NCBI GenBank assembly: GCA_004357015.1
Contig: SMXE01000267.1
Coordinates: forward strand, 1-10,315
Length of the DNA stretch: 10,315 nt
Direction of reading: 5' to 3'
Origin: Caldithrix sp.
GTDB lineage: Bacteria; Zhuqueibacterota; Zhuqueibacteria; Oceanimicrobiales; Oceanimicrobiaceae
A model generated the notes under the pieces. The model was not told the DNA's origin. It worked only from the letters and a program-made list of their open reading frames with translations, and did no database searches. Within the stretch, counting starts at the first letter, position 1; each line of letters opens with the position of its first letter. Shown here piece after piece: positions 6,165 through 10,315 of this stretch. A program made the position numbers and the translations under genes.

Positions 6165-6228
6165 CGCAGTCCGGTAGCGTATCTGCTTTGGGAGCAGAGG
6201 GTCGCTGGTTCGAATCCAGTCGCCCCGA
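6155..6228 (+). tRNA. tRNA-Pro(UGG)
   Basis: A full cloverleaf of 74 nt. The acceptor arms CGGGGCG (6155-6161) and CGCCCCG (6221-6227) pair completely, with discriminator A at 6228. The D arm uses GCGC and GCGT, the anticodon stem is TCTGC/GCAGA with loop TTTGGGA (anticodon TGG, proline), and the T arm is GCTGG-TTCGAAT-CCAGT. CCA is not encoded (the next bases are CTT), so CCA-adding enzyme must finish it. Its first ten bases overlap the end of rdgB. No separate promoter is obvious, so it may be co-transcribed with rdgB and released by RNase P. Confidence 0.97.
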
Positions 6229-6232
6229 CTTG

Positions 6233-6279
6233 AAGCTGAAGCCCGCTGTCATATTGTTGATGGCGGGCTTCTTAGCTTT
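6233..6279 (+). terminator. Hairpin terminator after tRNA-Pro
   Basis: GAAGCCCGC (6238-6246) pairs perfectly with GCGGGCTTC (6263-6271), and AAGCT (6233-6237) can extend the stem with AGCTT (6274-6278) past a 2-nt bulge. The T tract is short and broken (TT, then TTT), so termination could be incomplete; the hairpin may also protect or help process the tRNA 3' end. Confidence 0.65.
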
Positions 6280-6338
6280 GACGGTGCAAGCTTTGTGCGC
6301 ACCTCAATTGTAAATTAGAGGGTTATGCATCGTTTTTA

Positions 6339-6367
6339 TTGAATTTTGTCAATTTGTTCTTTATATT
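6339..6367 (+). promoter_or_regulatory. Strong sigma-70-like promoter of the archease-rtcB operon
   Basis: TTGAAT (6339-6344) and TATATT (6362-6367) are separated by 17 bp and lie in AT-rich DNA. The normal distance of 7 nt from the last -10 base puts the transcription start at about 6374, the A of the archease ATG. This points to a leaderless mRNA. Motif prediction only. Confidence 0.6.
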
Positions 6368-6373
6368 GATTTA

Positions 6374-6802
6374 ATGCAGAAACGCGCGTCACGGTATGTG
6401 CCCGTCGAGCACACGGCAGATGCTGGCATAAAAATATTTGCCCCTGATTTGAAGGGTGTTTTTGAGAGCGCGGCCCAGGGCCTCTTTGATCTGATCGCAA
6501 ATCTCGACAGAGTGACTCCCACTTCCCGAAGACAGATTGAAATCGAGGCCACAGACCGTGAAGCTTTACTGGTGACCTGGCTTTCTGAACTCAATTATCT
6601 GTTTCTGACGGAAAGAGTGATTTTTAAAAAATTCCAAATCACGACTTTAGACGAGTGCGCTCTTTCCGCTTTGGTTGCTGGCGAGCCGCTGGATCTTGAG
6701 AAACACGAAATTTACACTGAGGTGAAGGCAGTAACTTACCACGGTTTGTATGTCAAAGAAGCCGACGACGGGTGTGAAGCTCAGGTCATTTTTGATTTGT
6801 AG
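6374..6802 (+). CDS. Archease (RtcB activator)
   Basis: Archease helps the RNA ligase RtcB to be guanylylated and to turn over many times. The 142-residue product has the family's N-terminal VPVEHTADAGIKIFAP motif (His13 and Asp16), LVTWLSELNYLF in the middle, and the C-terminal VKAVTYHGLYVKE and QVIFDL segments, with Asp141 as the last-but-one residue; the acidic residues would bind the activating metal. The length is normal (about 140). It lies 28 bp before rtcB, the classic partner. No Shine-Dalgarno precedes ATG 6374, and the predicted promoter ends 6 bp before it, which suggests leaderless translation. Confidence 0.93.
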   Translation: MQKRASRYVPVEHTADAGIKIFAPDLKGVFESAAQGLFDLIANLDRVTPTSRRQIEIEATDREALLVTWLSELNYLFLTERVIFKKFQITTLDECALSALVAGEPLDLEKHEIYTEVKAVTYHGLYVKEADDGCEAQVIFDL

Positions 6803-6830
6803 ATATTAAGTTGGTATTGCGGCGGGTATT

Positions 6831-8264
6831 GTGAAGCTGAGAAAAGTCACGGACTACTTGTGGGAAATTCCTAAGGAAGGCGGCATGCGGGTTCCGGCGC
6901 GCATTTATGCCACGGCAAAAATGATCGATGCCATCCGCAACGACAACGCGCCGGTGCAGGCGGCCAACGTCGCGTATTTGCCCGGCATCGTCAAATACTC
7001 CCTTGCCATGCCGGACATTCATTGGGGCTATGGATTTCCCATCGGGGGCGTCGCTGCGTTCGATTTGGAGGACGGTGTGATTTCTCCCGGAGGCGTCGGT
7101 TACGACATCAACTGCGGCGTCCGCTTAATGGCTTCCAGGCTGACCCGTCAGCAAATCCAGCCCAAAATCAAACAGCTCGTCAACTCTCTGTTTAAGCATG
7201 TTCCCACCGGCGTTGGCTCCAGAGGTGATCTTCGACTGACTCATGAAGCCGAAAAGAAAGTCCTTGTGCAAGGTGCGGTCTGGGCAGTGAAACATGGCTA
7301 TGGCACAGAGGCCGACCTAGAATACATCGAAGAAAATGGCAGCACCGATGCCGCCGATACAACCGTTGTCAGCTACAAGGCGCTTGAGCGGGGAAGAGCG
7401 CAGTTGGGCACACTGGGTTCGGGCAACCACTTTCTGGAGGTGGGCTATGTAGCTGAGATTTGCGATGAGGAAGCCGCACGCGTGCTCGGGCTTGAGCTTG
7501 ACCAAGTGACTGTTATCATCCACTGTGGGTCGCGGGGGTTCGGGCACCAGGTTTGTGATGATTATTTGACAGTGATGAACCGGGCGGTCCAGAAGTACGG
7601 GATTTCACTGCCCGATCGGCAACTTTGCTGTGCGCCGATCAAGTCTCCGGAAGGCCGAGAGTATCTGGGCGCCATGCGTTGCGCCGTCAATTTCGCTTTT
7701 GCAAACCGCCAGGTGATTGCGAGCTGGGCAGGAGATGCGTTTCAGGAAGCGTTGCGAATGAGCCCGAACGAGATTGGGCTGCGTGTGGTCTACGAAGTAG
7801 TGCATAACATCGCGAAGTTCGAGACGCACGAAGTCGATGGCGAACAGATGAAACTCTGTGTGCACAGAAAGGGAGCCACACGTGCATTTGCGCCGGCCTC
7901 ACCGGATATTCCGGCTGCCTATCGGGGCATCGGCCAACCTGTTTTGATTCCGGGCGACATGGGGCGCTATTCGTATGTGTTGGTTGGCACTCAGGGCGCT
8001 ATGCGGGATACTTTTGGTTCGACCTGCCACGGTGCCGGCCGGGCCATGAGCCGGCACAAAGCCAGGAAAGCTGCCAGAGGCCGGTCCATTGCCAGCGAAC
8101 TCGAGAAACAAGGCATTTATGTGCAGGCGTCAAGTCGTCGTACAATTGATGAAGAAATCCCGGAGGCGTACAAAGATGTCGCGAGTGTTGTCGATGCCTG
8201 CCAGCTTGCCGGCATTTCGAAGAAGGTCGTGCAATTAAAGCCACTTGGTTGTATTAAAGGGTGA
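6831..8264 (+). CDS. rtcB: RNA-splicing/repair ligase RtcB
   Basis: RtcB joins RNA with 2',3'-cyclic phosphate or 3'-phosphate ends to 5'-hydroxyl ends, using GTP and Mn2+. The 477-residue length is standard. Every metal and catalytic residue of the Pyrococcus enzyme has a counterpart a few positions earlier: Asp92 and Cys95 in YDINCGVRL, His200 in GSGNHFLEVG, His231 in HCGSRGFGHQ, His325 in VVHNIAKFE, and His400 in TCHGAGR, the residue that takes GMP. It is therefore predicted to be active. GTG 6831 is the start (GGCGGG at 6821-6826 is a weak ribosome site). It is downstream of archease and overlaps the SatD-like gene by GTGA, suggesting coupled translation. In bacteria RtcB repairs cleaved tRNA or rRNA after stress. 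Confidence 0.97.
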   Translation: MKLRKVTDYLWEIPKEGGMRVPARIYATAKMIDAIRNDNAPVQAANVAYLPGIVKYSLAMPDIHWGYGFPIGGVAAFDLEDGVISPGGVGYDINCGVRLMASRLTRQQIQPKIKQLVNSLFKHVPTGVGSRGDLRLTHEAEKKVLVQGAVWAVKHGYGTEADLEYIEENGSTDAADTTVVSYKALERGRAQLGTLGSGNHFLEVGYVAEICDEEAARVLGLELDQVTVIIHCGSRGFGHQVCDDYLTVMNRAVQKYGISLPDRQLCCAPIKSPEGREYLGAMRCAVNFAFANRQVIASWAGDAFQEALRMSPNEIGLRVVYEVVHNIAKFETHEVDGEQMKLCVHRKGATRAFAPASPDIPAAYRGIGQPVLIPGDMGRYSYVLVGTQGAMRDTFGSTCHGAGRAMSRHKARKAARGRSIASELEKQGIYVQASSRRTIDEEIPEAYKDVASVVDACQLAGISKKVVQLKPLGCIKG

Positions 8265-8911
8265 AGAAGGTTCTGCCTGTGTCCTACTGCGTCATTACAG
8301 CCGATGTCAACAAGTCGAGAGAAATTTCGGACCGGCAGGAGTTGCAGGAGCGGCTCCTCGATTGTCTGCGGCAGGCTAATCGCGAGTTTGCTGAGAGCCT
8401 GGCGGTGAATTTCGCCGTTACACTGGGGGATGAGTGGCAGGGCTTGCTTCGTGGCGTAACCAAGAGCTACAGCATCGCATCGTATTTTCAGGAAATGCTG
8501 CATCCCATTGCGATTTCAGTAGGCATTGGCGTCGGTGAGATTTCCACTGGCCTCGCGGTAAGGTCGACTGAAATGGATGGCGAAGCATTTCACCGTTCGC
8601 GGGAGGCACTTACCTTTTGCAAGCAGCACAATCGGGAACTCTACTTTGTGACCGAAAGGCCCGGAGGCGATGCGCTGCTGAATACGACGCTTCATCTTCT
8701 GCAAGTTCTAAAGGATTCCTGGACGCAGAGACAGTATCAAAAGATAATGCTTTATAAACGTTTCAGGAAAGAAAAGTTGGTCGCTGAGGAGTTGGGAATT
8801 TCCCAGGCGGATGTGAATAAGACATTGAGTTCTGCGAATGGGCGGGTTTATTTGGAATCGCAGGAACAGATCTGTGAGTTTTTTGCGCAGGGCATGGAGA
8901 TTTTGTCATAA
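8261..8911 (+). CDS. SatD-family protein: cyclase-like fold with C-terminal helix-turn-helix
   Basis: This 216-residue protein resembles the SatD family, named from the Streptococcus mutans sat operon; no biochemical function is established. Residues 8-115 recall the order of motifs in class III nucleotide cyclase domains: an early Asp in VITADVNKSRE (Asp15), AVTLGDEWQGLL (Asp57), ISVGIGVGEISTG (85-97) and EMDGEAFHRSREAL (104-117). Residues 155-192 look like a helix-turn-helix of the sigma-region-4 kind (RQYQKIMLYKRFRKEKLVAE, then ELGISQADVNKTLSSA). It could be a ligand-sensing transcription regulator. GTG 8261 overlaps the rtcB stop (GTGA); no independent ribosome site is seen, so translation is likely coupled to rtcB. 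The cyclase comparison is my reading, not an alignment score. Confidence 0.75.
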   Translation: MKKVLPVSYCVITADVNKSREISDRQELQERLLDCLRQANREFAESLAVNFAVTLGDEWQGLLRGVTKSYSIASYFQEMLHPIAISVGIGVGEISTGLAVRSTEMDGEAFHRSREALTFCKQHNRELYFVTERPGGDALLNTTLHLLQVLKDSWTQRQYQKIMLYKRFRKEKLVAEELGISQADVNKTLSSANGRVYLESQEQICEFFAQGMEILS

Positions 8912-8996
8912 CCTAAAAAGGTTATATTTATCAAATAAAACCTAAAAAGGTTATATTCTTAAAATAAAACCTAAAAGGGTTGTATTAGGAGAACAG
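8910..8996 (+). repeat. 29-bp direct repeat, three copies, with inverted repeats
   Basis: Three tandem units start at 8910, 8939 and 8968. The core AACCTAAAAAGGTTATATT is identical in units 1 and 2 and differs at two bases in unit 3; units 1 and 2 match at 26 of 29 positions. Each core holds the inverted repeat AACCT-AAAA-AGGTT. Neighbouring units can also pair: GGTT of one with AACC of the next (8920-8942, and 8949-8971), giving stems of 8-9 pairs around one A-A mismatch. Unit 1 begins on the last two bases of the satD-like stop codon, and unit 3 carries the AGGAG (8987-8991) of the next gene. It may be an operator for the HTH protein just upstream, an RNA switch, or a length-variable repeat. 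Confidence 0.85.
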
Positions 8997-8998
8997 TT

Positions 8999-10315
<1,317 letters not shown>

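Noticed and set aside
6155..6228. tRNA-Pro as an integration site of a mobile element
   Set aside because: No integrase, no repeated 3' end of the tRNA and no mobile genes are seen downstream; archease and rtcB follow directly.
8910..8996. 29-bp repeats as a CRISPR array
   Set aside because: The units abut with no unique spacers and no cas genes are present.

Overview
This is a chromosomal bacterial window whose genes all lie on the + strand. It carries housekeeping genes (holA, rdgB, a proline tRNA, NAD+-dependent ligA) mixed with small regulatory and accessory clusters. Several genes start with GTG or TTG behind a readable Shine-Dalgarno sequence, and the tRNA does not encode its CCA end. 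The mixture of an NSS transporter with a MetS-like small subunit, an archease/RtcB pair, two orphan microcompartment vertex genes and a SatD-like protein suggests a little-studied bacterial lineage, possibly near the Calditrichota/KSB1/FCB side of the tree. That placement is a guess; the sequence alone does not settle the phylum.

Layout. 1-2.0 kb: the 3' part of a sodium:solute symporter (NSS family), its 37-residue MetS-like subunit, and holA (DNA polymerase III delta), which starts inside the stop codon of the small gene. 2.1-4.6 kb: a compact stress-response module made of an ECF-type sigma factor, a single-pass membrane protein in the anti-sigma position, and an exported HtrA/DegS-like trypsin-PDZ protein in which all three catalytic residues appear substituted. 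A rho-independent terminator ends it. 4.7-6.3 kb: a recognisable promoter, then a 66-residue zinc-ribbon protein, two tandem BMC-P (EutN/CcmL) genes overlapping by ATGA, rdgB, and tRNA-Pro(UGG), whose 5' end overlaps the end of rdgB. A long hairpin follows.

6.3-9.4 kb: a strong sigma-70-like promoter placed so that the archease mRNA would begin at or very near its ATG, then archease, rtcB, a SatD-like gene overlapping rtcB by GTGA, a 29-bp tandem repeat that can form hairpins, and a small three-helix membrane protein resembling the C-terminal part of DUF3307 proteins. From 9.4 kb: the first 299 codons of ligA, running off the right edge.

The best candidates for something new are the predicted dead HtrA protein coupled to a sigma/anti-sigma pair, and the archease-RtcB-SatD-repeat-membrane protein cluster, which looks like an RNA-ligase operon translationally coupled to a cyclase-like/HTH protein. 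Smaller curiosities are the rdgB stop codon built from U8-A9-G10 of the tRNA, and the orphan BMC-P pair without any BMC-H shell gene in view.
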